A stretch of 64,000 nucleotides of DNA, from assembly GCF_040932005.1 (NCBI RefSeq), contig NZ_CP162414.1:3127501-3191500 (forward strand). The letters are read 5' to 3'. The number at the start of each line of letters is the position of its first letter. Position 1 is the first letter of the stretch. The translations under genes and the position numbers were made by a program. This document shows, piece after piece, positions 8,751 through 18,541 of this stretch. The DNA is from Aestuariibius sp. HNIBRBA575. GTDB taxonomy: Bacteria > Pseudomonadota > Alphaproteobacteria > Rhodobacterales > Rhodobacteraceae. The notes beneath the pieces are model-generated. The model was not told the origin of the DNA, did not search any database, and saw nothing but the letters and a program-made list of their open reading frames with translations.

Positions 8751-9321
8751 GGTCACCTCCTGTTTCATAGGCATCCCGGCGGGTCTGCATACGTTCGCGT
8801 AACCCTTTCAGGTCTGCTTTGGTGAGCCGCGCCCGTGCGAGCGGCAGAACAATGGCGTTTTCAACGATCAGGTGACGCCGTTCATGTTCAATGAACAACG
8901 ACACTGCGGCAGATTCGACCTGATTAAACGCCACTTGGTCAGCGATCATGCGGTTCAACGCATTGCGCATCATTGTCACCATATTGTGGCTTTTCTCATG
9001 TTCGACGATCAGCCGATCCAACGTTTCGTTGGTATCAGGATCCCCAAGCGACCGGCTGCGCAACAAAGGATACAAATCATTGCGTTCATTGATGGCATGC
9101 TGGGGCAGATAGTTTTGCAAATGGTCCAGCACAAACTGCGCCGTGTGTGTGTCGCATTGCACGGAATGCACCAGATCATCCAACATCGTACAGATTTCTC
9201 GCTGCCGCAGATGTTCTTCGGCAAAATAGGCCAGCGGATCACGTTTTAGGGCCGGATCCGCAGGAGAGGCATGCGTGCCCCTCGCTGCGCCTTGATCGCG
9301 ATATCCGCCCTTGCGTGGCAT
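8740..9321 (-). CDS. Hemerythrin HHE-domain protein
   Basis: A 193-residue predicted four-helix bundle of the HHE cation-binding family. Such proteins bind a di-iron site and are linked to oxygen, nitric oxide or iron-sulfur repair functions. Candidate iron ligands are in EEHLRQREI near the N-terminus, H and E residues around VLDHLQNYLPQHAINERNDLYP, VEHEKSHNM and IEHERRHLIVEN. The start at 9321 is used because it lies 4 bp after the preceding stop; a longer frame would run antisense-like through the isomerase gene. In a nitrate-reductase operon, an NO- or redox-protective role is plausible but unproven. Confidence 0.85.
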   Translation of the reverse strand: MPRKGGYRDQGAARGTHASPADPALKRDPLAYFAEEHLRQREICTMLDDLVHSVQCDTHTAQFVLDHLQNYLPQHAINERNDLYPLLRSRSLGDPDTNETLDRLIVEHEKSHNMVTMMRNALNRMIADQVAFNQVESAAVSLFIEHERRHLIVENAIVLPLARARLTKADLKGLRERMQTRRDAYETGGDHAE

Positions 9322-9325
9322 GACG

Positions 9326-10126
9326 TCAGGCGACCGCAGCCAGGTCGATCCCGGCAATGTCGGCCTGATCCAACAACCCAGACACATAGTCATGGGCGGC
9401 TTTGGCCCAGTTGGCTTTTTCAGATGCGGCCTGCAATCGCGGCAGGACAGTTTCAAAAGGCAAAACTGCCCCTTCGGCACGTTCATCCACCCGCAGGATG
9501 TGAATGCCAAACCGCGTATCGACCAATTGGTCATAGATCGCCCCAACCGGGGCGGCATCCATGGCGCGTTCAAATTCCGGCACGGTGTCGCCACTGGTCA
9601 ATTGCCCCAGCTGCCCATCCGCATCTTTGGAGGCACACGCGCTTTCGGAGCGGGCGAAATCGGTAAACCGACGTGGGTTTTCCTTTAGGTCATCCAACAC
9701 CTGAATGGCGCGGTTATACGCGGCCTGACGGGTTTCGGCATCGCCGGGATCTGCTGCAAACAGGATATGCGACGGCTGATATAAGGACGGGGCCCGATAC
9801 GAATCCGGATCTTTGTCATATGTTGCCTGCAATGTGGCATCGTCATCGGCGCTGACATTCACGACCTCAGCCAGCAATTCGCGGATCTGCGCGTCTTCAA
9901 CTGTTTCAAACTTGCCCGGTTCCAGCTCTTGTTGCTGGGGGTTTAGGCCCCGTTTTCTGGCTTCTTCGATCAGAACCTGACGGATGGCCAATGCGCGTGC
10001 CGCACGCCGCCAAGCCAGCCCGGGTTTGGCTTTGGGGGCGTTGTGGTTCTGGGCCTCTGCCGCGATAGACGCGGCAGAGATTGTTGTTCCGTTAACGGTG
10101 ATTTCTGGGAATAATGCAGCGCTCAT
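9326..10126 (-). CDS. PpiC-type (parvulin) peptidyl-prolyl isomerase of the nar operon
   Basis: A 266-residue protein with a parvulin rotamase domain at about residues 105-210 (PSHILFAADPG, FARSESACASKDADGQLGQL, GDTVPEFERAM) after a helical NifM/SurA-like N-terminal region. No signal peptide is visible, so it probably acts in the cytoplasm, as NifM does on nitrogenase. Parvulins are a known companion of narGHJI in Paracoccus-like bacteria, where they presumably assist NarGH folding. The start at 10126 follows a GGAATAA ribosome-binding site and lies just after the narI stop. Confidence 0.88.
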   Translation of the reverse strand: MSAALFPEITVNGTTISAASIAAEAQNHNAPKAKPGLAWRRAARALAIRQVLIEEARKRGLNPQQQELEPGKFETVEDAQIRELLAEVVNVSADDDATLQATYDKDPDSYRAPSLYQPSHILFAADPGDAETRQAAYNRAIQVLDDLKENPRRFTDFARSESACASKDADGQLGQLTSGDTVPEFERAMDAAPVGAIYDQLVDTRFGIHILRVDERAEGAVLPFETVLPRLQAASEKANWAKAAHDYVSGLLDQADIAGIDLAAVA

Positions 10127-10130
10127 CTGA

Positions 10131-10829
10131 TTATTCCGCACCTGTGTCACGGTTCACGCGACGCGACCGCACCACCTGATAACCGGGGCGCGTGAGATAG
10201 CGCAGCGGTACAGATAACATGTGAACCAGTCGGGTGAATGGGAACACCAAGAAGATGGTCAAACCCAGGAACAGGTGCAGTTTGAAAATCCACGCCACGT
10301 CTTGGATATAGCTGGCAGCATTGCCATCAAAGGTGAAAATACCCAGCGCCCATGACATGAATTTGGTCATTTCGTGGCCATCCAAATGCTGTAGCGACAC
10401 AACGATTGTGCCCAGCCCCAGAACCAGTTGTGCCAGCAACAGACCCAGAATGGCGATATCTGCGAAACTGGATGTGCGGCGAATGCGAGGATCCGTCCAA
10501 CGGCGATGCATCAGCAACCCGCCACCAATCAACGCCATCACACCGGCAATGCCACCGGCCACAACGGCCAATGTCTGTTTCACGCCATGGCCAATGCCCA
10601 GCGCATCAAACACCCAGATCGGGGTCAACAGGCCAAAGAAGTGACCCAGAAAAATCACCAGAACACCGACGTGAAACAACACAGATCCAAGGATCAATTG
10701 TTTGCGTCGCAGCAATTGGGATGAACTGGATTTCCACGTAAATGGATCGGTTTCATACCGGGCGATGGATCCAAGGATCAGCACCGTCAGAGCGATATAG
10801 GGGTATATGCCAAAGAAAAAGTTATGCAT
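10131..10829 (-). CDS. narI: Respiratory nitrate reductase gamma subunit NarI (diheme cytochrome b)
   Basis: A 232-residue membrane subunit with five transmembrane helices that anchors NarGH to the cytoplasmic face and passes electrons from quinol through two b hemes to NarH. The start MHNFFFGIYPYIALT is the family signature. Heme-ligand histidines are expected in helix 2 (LFHVGVLVIFLGHFFG) and helix 5 (FKLHLFLGLTIFLVFPFTRLVHML). A GGAGGCACAG ribosome-binding site precedes the ATG. It lies 12 bp after narJ. Confidence 0.96.
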   Translation of the reverse strand: MHNFFFGIYPYIALTVLILGSIARYETDPFTWKSSSSQLLRRKQLILGSVLFHVGVLVIFLGHFFGLLTPIWVFDALGIGHGVKQTLAVVAGGIAGVMALIGGGLLMHRRWTDPRIRRTSSFADIAILGLLLAQLVLGLGTIVVSLQHLDGHEMTKFMSWALGIFTFDGNAASYIQDVAWIFKLHLFLGLTIFLVFPFTRLVHMLSVPLRYLTRPGYQVVRSRRVNRDTGAE

Positions 10830-10841
10830 CTGTGCCTCCGT

Positions 10842-11561
10842 CTATTCCGCAGCATGCGGTGCAGGGGTGATTGGAACATCCATGTTGGCCAGCATGTCGC
10901 GGACCTGTGGACAGCCGGCATTGGGATCGGGGCCAAAGGTGACCTCGCTTTCTTCCCAAACCTGATCGAGCGCGTCCAAATCGGTTGGGTCGTCTTCTGG
11001 CTGTTCCAGCATCAGATCGACCGCCTCTTTGTCTGCTTTTGCACCAGACAGCTGCAAAAGTGCGGCGAACACGGCACCATATGGGCTTTCGCGGCGATCA
11101 AGACGTGCCTGAAGCACCGCAAAAATATGGGCCGCATCCGCCAAGGTATCCTGTACTTCGCCTGTGGGACGCGTGGACAGGAATTCTAGCAAAACTGGCA
11201 AATGATCGGGCAATTCTGACGTGGCCGGGTCAAACCCGCCCTCGCGATATGTTTCGACAAGGCTGACCATCGCACCACCCCGGTCGCGGCTTTCACCGTG
11301 AACATGTTCAAACAGGTTCAGCGACAGGGTGCGCGACCGGTCAAACAACCCAACAAAGGTTTCTTGCAGGTCGTAGATGTCGCGTCCGCTGATCTCCTCA
11401 ACCAGCGGACGCAGGTCCCGGCGCATGGCAGCGGTCAACCGAGTTTCGGAGGCAACCACAGCCCCAATTTCTGGCATAGCCTGCTGCAATTCGCGCGTCG
11501 GGTATGACAACAAAAGTGAAAAACACTTTAGCGTGCGATCCATTTGAATAGCGGTTTCCAT
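10842..11561 (-). CDS. narJ: Nitrate reductase molybdenum cofactor assembly chaperone NarJ
   Basis: A 239-residue cytosolic chaperone of the TorD/NarJ family that holds apo-NarG for cofactor insertion and membrane assembly and is not part of the final enzyme. NarJ hallmarks include an N-terminal LKCFSLLLSYPT and the central DLQETFVGLFDRSRTLSLNLFEHVHGESRDRG block. The start codon overlaps the narH stop by one base (TAATG) with a GGAGGCCC site before it. Confidence 0.95.
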   Translation of the reverse strand: METAIQMDRTLKCFSLLLSYPTRELQQAMPEIGAVVASETRLTAAMRRDLRPLVEEISGRDIYDLQETFVGLFDRSRTLSLNLFEHVHGESRDRGGAMVSLVETYREGGFDPATSELPDHLPVLLEFLSTRPTGEVQDTLADAAHIFAVLQARLDRRESPYGAVFAALLQLSGAKADKEAVDLMLEQPEDDPTDLDALDQVWEESEVTFGPDPNAGCPQVRDMLANMDVPITPAPHAAE

Positions 11562-13081
11562 TATAGGGCCTCCGGCATTTTCAGGGCTTTCTTTTTGCCG
11601 CCAAACAGCGACCCTTTGTTGATGCCCGGCGAACAGCCATTGGTGTCGGTAAAGCCGCAGCCGCCCTTCATGTCATAGGCGTCTTCGACCTGTTCGCGGT
11701 GCGTTGTCGGGATGACAAACCGGTCTTCGTAATCTGCCAAAGCCATGATTTTATACATGTCTTCGATCAGACGGGAATTCAGACCAACCCGTTCAGCGAT
11801 GCCTTCGTCGATCACGCCATCCACGGTTTTGGACCGCATATAGGACCGCATCGCCAGCATCCGTTCCAGCGCGGTGACAATCGGGGCTTCGTCGCCCGCT
11901 GTCAGCATGTTGGCCAGATATTTCACCGGAATACGCAGCGATTTCACGTCGGGCATTTCGCCATCTGTGCCGATTTTTCCAGCTTCGGCCGCGTTCTGGA
12001 TTGGGGATAATGGCGGGATGTACCACACCATCGGCAGGGTCCGGTATTCTGGGTGCAGCGGGAACGCCACCTTCCAGTCCATCGCCATTTTCCAGATCGG
12101 GCTGACCTTGGCCGAATTGATCCAATCCTCTGGCACGCCATCTTTGCGCGCCTGTTCGATCACGGCGGGGTCATTGGGGTCCAGGAACACATCCAATTGC
12201 GCGTCATACAGTTCCTGTTCGGATGGAACATTGGCCGCGTCATGGATTTTATCGGCGTCATACAGCATCACACCCAGATACCGGATGCGGCCTACGCAGG
12301 TTTCTGAACACACGGTTGGGTTGCCAGATTCAATCCGGGGATAGCACAATGTGCATTTCTCAGATTTGCCGGATTCCCAGTTATAATAGACCTTTTTATA
12401 GGGGCAGCCGGACACACACATCCGCCAGCCACGGCATTTTTCCTGATCGATCAGAACAATGCCGTCTTCTTCGCGTTTATAGATCGCACCGGATGGGCAG
12501 GACGCCGCACAGGCCGGGTTCAGACAATGTTCGCACAGGCGCGGCAGATACATCATAAAGGTGTTTTCGTATTCACCGTAGATGTCTTTCTGGATCCCCT
12601 CAAAGTTATAATCCTGCGACCGTTTTTCGAATTCGCCCCCTAGGATTTCTTCCCAGTTGGGGCCCATTTCGATTTTCTGCATCCGTTCGCCGGTGATTTT
12701 TGACCGCGGGCGCGCCGTTGGGAACGCCTTGGTTTCGGGGGCGGATTTCAGGTGGTCATAGTCGAAATCAAACGGTTCATAGTAATCGTCGATTTCGGGC
12801 AGGTCCGGGTTGCCAAAGATGTTGGACAGGATCCGCCATTTCGCCCCTTGCTTGGGCTGCAATTTACCCGCTTTGGTACGTTCCCAGCCGCCTTTCCAGC
12901 GGGCTTGGTTTTCCCAATCTTTGGGGTAACCAACGCCGGGTTTCGTTTCAACATTGTTGAACCAAGCGTATTCGACACCGTCGCGGCTGGTCCAAACGTT
13001 TTTACAGGTCACGGAACATGTGTGGCACCCGATACATTTATCAAGGTTCAACACCATGCCGATTTGTGCACGTACTTTCAT
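11561..13081 (-). CDS. narH: Respiratory nitrate reductase beta subunit NarH
   Basis: A 506-residue iron-sulfur electron-transfer subunit between NarI and NarG. Four cysteine clusters are visible: CIGCHTCSVTCKNVW at the start, CEHCLNPACAASCP, CRGWRMCVSGCP and CTLCYPRI...CSETCVGRIRYLG. In the third, tryptophan replaces the second cysteine (CRGW), as in known NarH proteins, giving a [3Fe-4S] cluster. The start at 13081 (MKVRAQIGMVLNLDKC) is preferred because an ideal GGAGGTGTAAGACC site precedes it and it lies 4 bp after the narG stop. Confidence 0.97.
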   Translation of the reverse strand: MKVRAQIGMVLNLDKCIGCHTCSVTCKNVWTSRDGVEYAWFNNVETKPGVGYPKDWENQARWKGGWERTKAGKLQPKQGAKWRILSNIFGNPDLPEIDDYYEPFDFDYDHLKSAPETKAFPTARPRSKITGERMQKIEMGPNWEEILGGEFEKRSQDYNFEGIQKDIYGEYENTFMMYLPRLCEHCLNPACAASCPSGAIYKREEDGIVLIDQEKCRGWRMCVSGCPYKKVYYNWESGKSEKCTLCYPRIESGNPTVCSETCVGRIRYLGVMLYDADKIHDAANVPSEQELYDAQLDVFLDPNDPAVIEQARKDGVPEDWINSAKVSPIWKMAMDWKVAFPLHPEYRTLPMVWYIPPLSPIQNAAEAGKIGTDGEMPDVKSLRIPVKYLANMLTAGDEAPIVTALERMLAMRSYMRSKTVDGVIDEGIAERVGLNSRLIEDMYKIMALADYEDRFVIPTTHREQVEDAYDMKGGCGFTDTNGCSPGINKGSLFGGKKKALKMPEAL

Positions 13082-13085
13082 GGTC

Positions 13086-16000
13086 TTACACCTCCTTCGC
13101 GGGGGCTTCATCGTCGAGCCAGTCGACCTTTTTCATCTTACGAACCACAACAAATTCGTCCCGGTTGGACCCAACCGTGCCGTAATAGTTGAAGCCATAG
13201 CTCTGATGGGCGTAGCCGCCGATCATGTGGGTTGGTTTCAGCGTGGCCCGCGTGACGGAATTGTGGATCCCACCGCGATTACCGGTCTTTTCCGATCCCG
13301 GTGTGTTCACGATTTTTTCCTGCGCATGGTACATAAACACCGTCCCTTCGCGCATCCGCTGCGATACAACCGCCCGCGCCGTCAGCGCGCCGTTGACGTT
13401 GTAGGCTTCGATCCAATCGTTATCCTCGATGCCGGCCTTTTTGGCGTCCACTTCGGACAGCCAAACAACAGGACCACCCCGGTTCAGCGTCAGCATCAAC
13501 AGGTTGTCCGAATAGGTCGAATGGATGCCCCATTTCTGGTGCGGCGTGATAAAGTTCAGCACAAGGCTGTCGCCGGTATCCTGCACGTCCTTGGTGATCG
13601 TTTTCAGATCGACCGGTGGACGGTAGGACACAAACCCTTCGCCAAATGCCCGCATCCACAGGTGATCCTGATACAGCTGTTGACGACCCGTGAGTGTGCG
13701 CCATGGGATCAATTCGTGAACGTTGGTATAGCCCGCATTATAGCAAACCTCTTCGCTTTCGATGCCGGACCATGTGGGCGAACTGATGATTTTGCGCGGC
13801 TGAGCGGCAATATCACGGAACCGGATTTTCACGTGTTCCTGACCACGTGCCAGATGCGCATGTTCGCGCCCTGTGGCTTTGGTCAGCTCGTCCCAGGCTT
13901 TCACGGCCACTTCGCCGTTGGTTTCCGGGGCCAGCATCAGGATCACTTCGGTGGCGTCGATATCGGTGTCGATCTTGGCACAGCCTTTGGCCGGACCATC
14001 CAGAACCACACCGTTCAGATCACGCAGTTCCTGGACTTCGTGTTCTGTTTTCCATGCGATGCCTTTGCCGCCATTGCCGACCTTGTCCATCAATGGGCCC
14101 AGCGCGGTGAACCGATCATAGATCGCGGTGTAATCTCGCTGAACCGCCACATAGTTTGGCGCGGTTTTACCGGGGATCAGATCACATTCGCCTTTTTTCC
14201 AATCCTTGACCTGATCCTGCGCAATTTCGGCAGGGGTGTCATGCAGGATCGGCAGCGCGACGATGTCGGTTTCCTGTTCCAGATAACCGGGGGCGATTTC
14301 CTGGAATTTCTTGGCGATGGATTTGAAGATTTCCCAATCCGATTTGGATTCATACGCCGGATCAACCGCCGCCTGAAGCGGGTGGATGAACGGATGCATA
14401 TCGGATGTGTTCAGGTCGTTCTTTTCGTACCAAGACGCCGTTGGCAGCACGATATCGGAATAAACCGCTGTGGTGGACATCCGGAAATCAATGGTCACCA
14501 GCAGGTCGAGTTTGCCTTTAGGTGCCTCGTCATGCCAGACCGCCTCTTTCGGTTTTTGGCCGCCATCTTCGCCTAAATCCTTGCCCATGACACCGTGATC
14601 GGTGCCCAGCAGGTGTTTGAGGAAATATTCGTGACCTTTACCAGATGACCCCAGCAGGTTGGACCGCCAGACAAACAGGTTGCGCGGCCAGTTTTCGGGG
14701 GCATCCGGATCTTCGCAGGACATTTCCAGATCGCCGGATTTCAGCTGTTCCGCCACATAGGCAGGGATTTCTTTCCCGGCGGCTTTCGCGGCTTTGGCAA
14801 CTTCGATCGGGTTGGTTTTCAGCGCAGGTGCGGATGGCAACCAGCCCATGCGTTCGGCACGGATGTTATAGTCGATCAGGGAAATGTCCCAATCGCCCTC
14901 TGGCGCAGTTGGCGACAGAATTTCATCCGATGTCAGGGTTTCATAACGCCACTGATCTGTGTGCGCATACCATGCGGATGTGGAATTCATATGCCGGGGT
15001 GGACGCGCCCAATCCAGCGCGAATGCCAGCGGCTGCCACCCGGTTTGCGGGCGCAGTTTTTCTTGGCCCACATAGTGGCTCCAGCCACCGCCGGACTGAC
15101 CGATACAACCGCACATCACCAACATGTTGATGATCCCGCGATAGTTCATATCCATGTGATACCAGTGGTTTAGACCAGCACCGAGGATGACCATGGACTT
15201 GCCTTTGGTCTTTTCAGCGTTCAGCGCAAATTCACGGGCAACGGCGACGATTTTGTCGGCATCCACACCGGTGATTTTTTCAGCCCATTTCGGGCTATAG
15301 GGCACATCATCGCTGTAATCTTTGGCGATCCATTCGCCGCCCAGACCGCGATCCAGACCATAGTTTGCGCAGAACAGATCAAACACGGTTGCGACTTTGG
15401 CTTCGCCGTCGGCCAGTTTGATGGTTTTGACCGGCATGTTGCGGGTCAGCACATCAGGGTGGTCACATTTCACAAAGTTTTCAGTGGCAACGCCGCCGAA
15501 ATAAGGGAAATCAACGCCGACAACCTCATCATGATCCTCTGCTAGGATCAGGGACATTTTCAGGTTTGTGTCGGTGTTGTTGGCGCGTTCTTCTAGGTTC
15601 CATTCCTTGCTGCCATCCCAGCGGAACCCAACCGATCCGTTTGGCGCAACAAAGCTGTTGGAGTTTTCGTCCAGCGCAATGGTTTTCCATTCTGGATTGT
15701 CGTTTTCACCCAGTTTGCCATCAAAATCATCGGCCCGCAGGAACCGTCCGGGGACCAGTTTGCCGTCTTTTTCTTCCAGCTTCACCAGCATTGGGAAGTC
15801 GGAATATTTGCGGCAATAATCCTCAAAATATTCGGCCTGACGATCCAGATGGAATTCGCGCAGGATCACATGACCAAAGGCCATGGCCAGCGCCGCATCG
15901 GTGCCCTGTTGGGGGGCCAGCCAGACGTCTCCGAATTTTGCGGCTTCGGAATAGTCGGGGCAGATGACGGCGGATTTGGTGCCGCGATAGCGTGCTTCGG

Positions 16001-16805
16001 TATAGAAATGCGCATCTGGCGTCCGTGTCTGTGGAACGTTCGATCCCCACAGCAGCAGATACCCGGCATTATACCAATCCGCAGATTCAGGCACGTCGGT
16101 CTGTTCACCCCATGTCATGGGCGATGCAGGTGGCAGATCGCAATACCAGTCATAGAACGACATACATGTGCCGCCCATCAGGCTCAGGTAGCGGGACCCA
16201 GCTGCATAAGACACCATCGACATCGCCGGAATGGGTGAGAACCCAAACACCCGGTCAGGACCGTATGTTTTGGCGGTATAGGCGTTGGCCGTGGCGATAA
16301 TTTCGGTGGCTTCGTCCCATGTGGCGCGCACAAACCCGCCTTTGCCGCGGCTGGTCACATAATTGGCGCGCAGGATCGGATCGCCCTGCAATTTTGTCCA
16401 CGCATCTGTGGGGGACATGGTTTTGCGCATGTCGCGCCAAACCTTCATCAACTTGCCCCGGATCAACGGGTTTTTCACCCGGTTCGCGGAATACAAGTAC
16501 CAGCTATAGCTGGCGCCACGGGCACAGCCGCGTGGTTCGTGATTTGGCAATCCGGCGCGGGTGCGCGGATAATCTGTTTGTTGGGTTTCCCAAGTCACGA
16601 TGCCGGATTTGACGTAGATTTTCCAGCTACAGGACCCTGTGCAGTTCACACCATGTGTAGAGCGCACAATTTTGTCGTGCCGCCAGCGGTTGCGATAGGT
16701 ATCTTCCCAATCGCGGTTTTCGCGGGTCACTTGCCCATGGCCATCCGAGAATGTCTCGATTTCCTTGGATTGCAAGAAGTTCAGTCTGTCGAGCAGGTGG
16801 CTCAT
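13086..16805 (-). CDS. narG: Respiratory nitrate reductase alpha subunit NarG (Mo-bisMGD)
   Basis: A 1239-residue catalytic subunit that reduces nitrate to nitrite at the cytoplasmic side of the membrane. The FS0 cluster ligands are visible as H51, C55, C59 and C94 (HGVNCTGSC, PRGCARG), including the histidine typical of NarG. The YCDLPPASP...TWGEQTDVPE segment carries the aspartate that coordinates molybdenum. No twin-arginine export signal is present, consistent with a cytoplasmic-facing enzyme. An 11 bp perfect hairpin lies between it and narK2. A GGAGCCTGAGAC site precedes the ATG. Confidence 0.98.
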   Translation of the reverse strand: MSHLLDRLNFLQSKEIETFSDGHGQVTRENRDWEDTYRNRWRHDKIVRSTHGVNCTGSCSWKIYVKSGIVTWETQQTDYPRTRAGLPNHEPRGCARGASYSWYLYSANRVKNPLIRGKLMKVWRDMRKTMSPTDAWTKLQGDPILRANYVTSRGKGGFVRATWDEATEIIATANAYTAKTYGPDRVFGFSPIPAMSMVSYAAGSRYLSLMGGTCMSFYDWYCDLPPASPMTWGEQTDVPESADWYNAGYLLLWGSNVPQTRTPDAHFYTEARYRGTKSAVICPDYSEAAKFGDVWLAPQQGTDAALAMAFGHVILREFHLDRQAEYFEDYCRKYSDFPMLVKLEEKDGKLVPGRFLRADDFDGKLGENDNPEWKTIALDENSNSFVAPNGSVGFRWDGSKEWNLEERANNTDTNLKMSLILAEDHDEVVGVDFPYFGGVATENFVKCDHPDVLTRNMPVKTIKLADGEAKVATVFDLFCANYGLDRGLGGEWIAKDYSDDVPYSPKWAEKITGVDADKIVAVAREFALNAEKTKGKSMVILGAGLNHWYHMDMNYRGIINMLVMCGCIGQSGGGWSHYVGQEKLRPQTGWQPLAFALDWARPPRHMNSTSAWYAHTDQWRYETLTSDEILSPTAPEGDWDISLIDYNIRAERMGWLPSAPALKTNPIEVAKAAKAAGKEIPAYVAEQLKSGDLEMSCEDPDAPENWPRNLFVWRSNLLGSSGKGHEYFLKHLLGTDHGVMGKDLGEDGGQKPKEAVWHDEAPKGKLDLLVTIDFRMSTTAVYSDIVLPTASWYEKNDLNTSDMHPFIHPLQAAVDPAYESKSDWEIFKSIAKKFQEIAPGYLEQETDIVALPILHDTPAEIAQDQVKDWKKGECDLIPGKTAPNYVAVQRDYTAIYDRFTALGPLMDKVGNGGKGIAWKTEHEVQELRDLNGVVLDGPAKGCAKIDTDIDATEVILMLAPETNGEVAVKAWDELTKATGREHAHLARGQEHVKIRFRDIAAQPRKIISSPTWSGIESEEVCYNAGYTNVHELIPWRTLTGRQQLYQDHLWMRAFGEGFVSYRPPVDLKTITKDVQDTGDSLVLNFITPHQKWGIHSTYSDNLLMLTLNRGGPVVWLSEVDAKKAGIEDNDWIEAYNVNGALTARAVVSQRMREGTVFMYHAQEKIVNTPGSEKTGNRGGIHNSVTRATLKPTHMIGGYAHQSYGFNYYGTVGSNRDEFVVVRKMKKVDWLDDEAPAKEV

Positions 16806-16830
16806 GTCTCAGGCTCCTAGATAAGGCTGG

Positions 16831-16856
16831 CCTGCCCGGTGCTGACACCGGGCAGG
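16831..16856 (-). other. Hairpin between narK2 and narG
   Basis: CCTGCCCGGTG (16831-16841) and CACCGGGCAGG (16846-16856) form an 11 bp perfect stem with a 4-nt loop. No T-run follows in the leftward direction, so it looks like an mRNA stability or processing element rather than a full terminator. Confidence 0.7.
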
Positions 16857-16867
16857 TTGGCGTCAGT

Positions 16868-18484
16868 TTAAGGGTTCTTTACGTACGCATTCGGGCGCAG
16901 GTAGAACCAGTAGTTGATCGCGATGCAGACCGCATAGAAGATCGCAAAGCCATAAAGGGCGTATTCAGGATGTCCCGCTTTCAGCTGTTCGCCGAACACT
17001 TTGGGGATGATGAATGCTCCGTAGGCCGCAACCGCAGCTGTCCAACCCAGCGCAGGACCGGCCTGCTCTTTGTTGAACACCATCGCGATGGTGCGGAAGG
17101 TCGACCCGTTGCCGATCCCTGTGGCTGCGAACAAGATCAGGAACAGACCTAAGAAGGGGTAGAAGAACTGTTCAGGAGTTGCGGATGAATAGGCCTGCTG
17201 GATGAAGTACGCCACGCCCAGAGCCGAGCCAACCATCACAACCGAGATGATTTGCGTCACTTTGGCACCGCCCATTTTGTCGGCCCACATGCCGCCAATA
17301 GGCCGGATCAACGCACCGATAAAGGGCCCCATCCAGGCAAACATCAACGCAGATGGGCCGTTGGGGTTGACCATGTCATGGGTCATCACACCGTCGACTT
17401 CGACGTGGCTAAACCCGAACACAACCTTGATGGTCAGCGCTAGAGCAGCCGAATACCCGATGAACGACCCAAAGGTCATTGTGTAGATCACGGTCATCGC
17501 CCAAGTGTGTTTGTTGCCAAAGATTTTGTACTGACGGCTGAGGTTTTGACCCACAGCGCCGGGGATCATTTTCAGGCCCAGAACGGTCAGGGTGATCACG
17601 ATCGGCAGCACGATCCATTTGGAAATGCCCATGCCAGATGTTGGCAAACCGCCTTCGACGCTTGGCAGCAGCAACCACAGACCAAAGGCCGCAGTGACAA
17701 AACCAATTGCCAGCATACCGGTGATGATCGCAAAGGACCCGACCGGGCTTGGGATGTCAGGTGACACATGTTCGTCGCGGATGTTGTTCATGCCCATCCA
17801 GCCGATGATGGCCAGCGGCACAAGGAACACCAACCAGATCAGACCGGCGTTTTGGATATAGGTTTCTGTCCCGGCTGGGATTTTACCAATCAAGGTCCCG
17901 GATGTGTTGACCAAGGTGCGGCTTTCGCCCCCAAACAGGCCCATTGTCATGGCCAGTGGGATCAGAATTTGCATAGTGGTCACACCAAAGTTGCCCAGAC
18001 CCGCATTCATCCCCAGCGCGTAGCCCTGGATTTTCTTGGGGTAAAAGAAACTGATGTTGGACATCGAAGACGAGAAGTTACCGCCACCGATACCAGACAG
18101 AAACGCAAGGATCTGGAAGTACCACAATGGGGTGTCAGGATCCTGCAATGCCATGCCCGCCCCAATGGCCGGGATCATCAGCAATGCGGTGGTGAACACA
18201 ATCGTGTTTCGCCCGCCCGCGATCCGAATGAAAAACGTTGAAGGAATACGCAGCGTCGCCCCGGTCAGACCGGCAATCGCGCCCAGCGTAAACAGATCAG
18301 ATTTGGCAAACCCAAAATCCAAATTCACCATTTGAACGGTGATGATGCCCCAGTACAGCCAAACAGCAAAGCCGCAAAGCAGGGACGGGATCGAAATCCA
18401 CAAGTTACGGGTGGCGATGGCCTTCCCCGTTGAGGACCAGTAACTTTCGTCCTCTACATTCCAGTTTCTAAGGTCTTGTCCCAC
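16868..18484 (-). CDS. narK2: MFS nitrate/nitrite transporter, NarK2-type
   Basis: A 538-residue major-facilitator membrane protein with about 12 helices and a glycine-rich nitrate signature (GIGGGNFSSSMSNISFFYPK). NarK2-type proteins exchange nitrate for nitrite and work with respiratory NarG. A GTG at 18484 is chosen as start because AAGGAGACAGAAC precedes it; an upstream ATG at 18529 lies inside a hairpin and has no ribosome-binding site. In Paracoccus, NarK1 and NarK2 are fused into one protein; here they are two genes. Confidence 0.92.
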   Translation of the reverse strand: MGQDLRNWNVEDESYWSSTGKAIATRNLWISIPSLLCGFAVWLYWGIITVQMVNLDFGFAKSDLFTLGAIAGLTGATLRIPSTFFIRIAGGRNTIVFTTALLMIPAIGAGMALQDPDTPLWYFQILAFLSGIGGGNFSSSMSNISFFYPKKIQGYALGMNAGLGNFGVTTMQILIPLAMTMGLFGGESRTLVNTSGTLIGKIPAGTETYIQNAGLIWLVFLVPLAIIGWMGMNNIRDEHVSPDIPSPVGSFAIITGMLAIGFVTAAFGLWLLLPSVEGGLPTSGMGISKWIVLPIVITLTVLGLKMIPGAVGQNLSRQYKIFGNKHTWAMTVIYTMTFGSFIGYSAALALTIKVVFGFSHVEVDGVMTHDMVNPNGPSALMFAWMGPFIGALIRPIGGMWADKMGGAKVTQIISVVMVGSALGVAYFIQQAYSSATPEQFFYPFLGLFLILFAATGIGNGSTFRTIAMVFNKEQAGPALGWTAAVAAYGAFIIPKVFGEQLKAGHPEYALYGFAIFYAVCIAINYWFYLRPNAYVKNP

Positions 18485-18509
18485 GTTCTGTCTCCTTGGG
18501 TGGAGTTGA

Positions 18510-18530
18510 GGCGGGCCTGTTTGGCCCACC
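18510..18530 (-). other. Hairpin between narK1 and narK2
   Basis: GGCGGGCC (18510-18517) and GGCCCACC (18523-18530) form an 8 bp stem with one G-U pair and a 5-nt loop in the intercistronic gap. It would hide the upstream ATG at 18529 and leave the ribosome-binding site of the downstream GTG exposed. Confidence 0.6.
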
Positions 18531-18541
18531 TATATTTTGGA

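Noticed and set aside
9322..9594. N-terminal extension of the hemerythrin-like gene
   Set aside because: It would overlap the isomerase gene in another frame for 270 bp and has no HHE-like residues. The ATG at 9321 fits the operon spacing.
12954..14576. A 540-codon open frame on the + strand, opposite the 3' part of narG and the narH start
   Set aside because: It lies antisense to strongly conserved narG/narH sequence, has no ribosome-binding site and resembles no protein family. Long antisense frames are expected opposite such genes.
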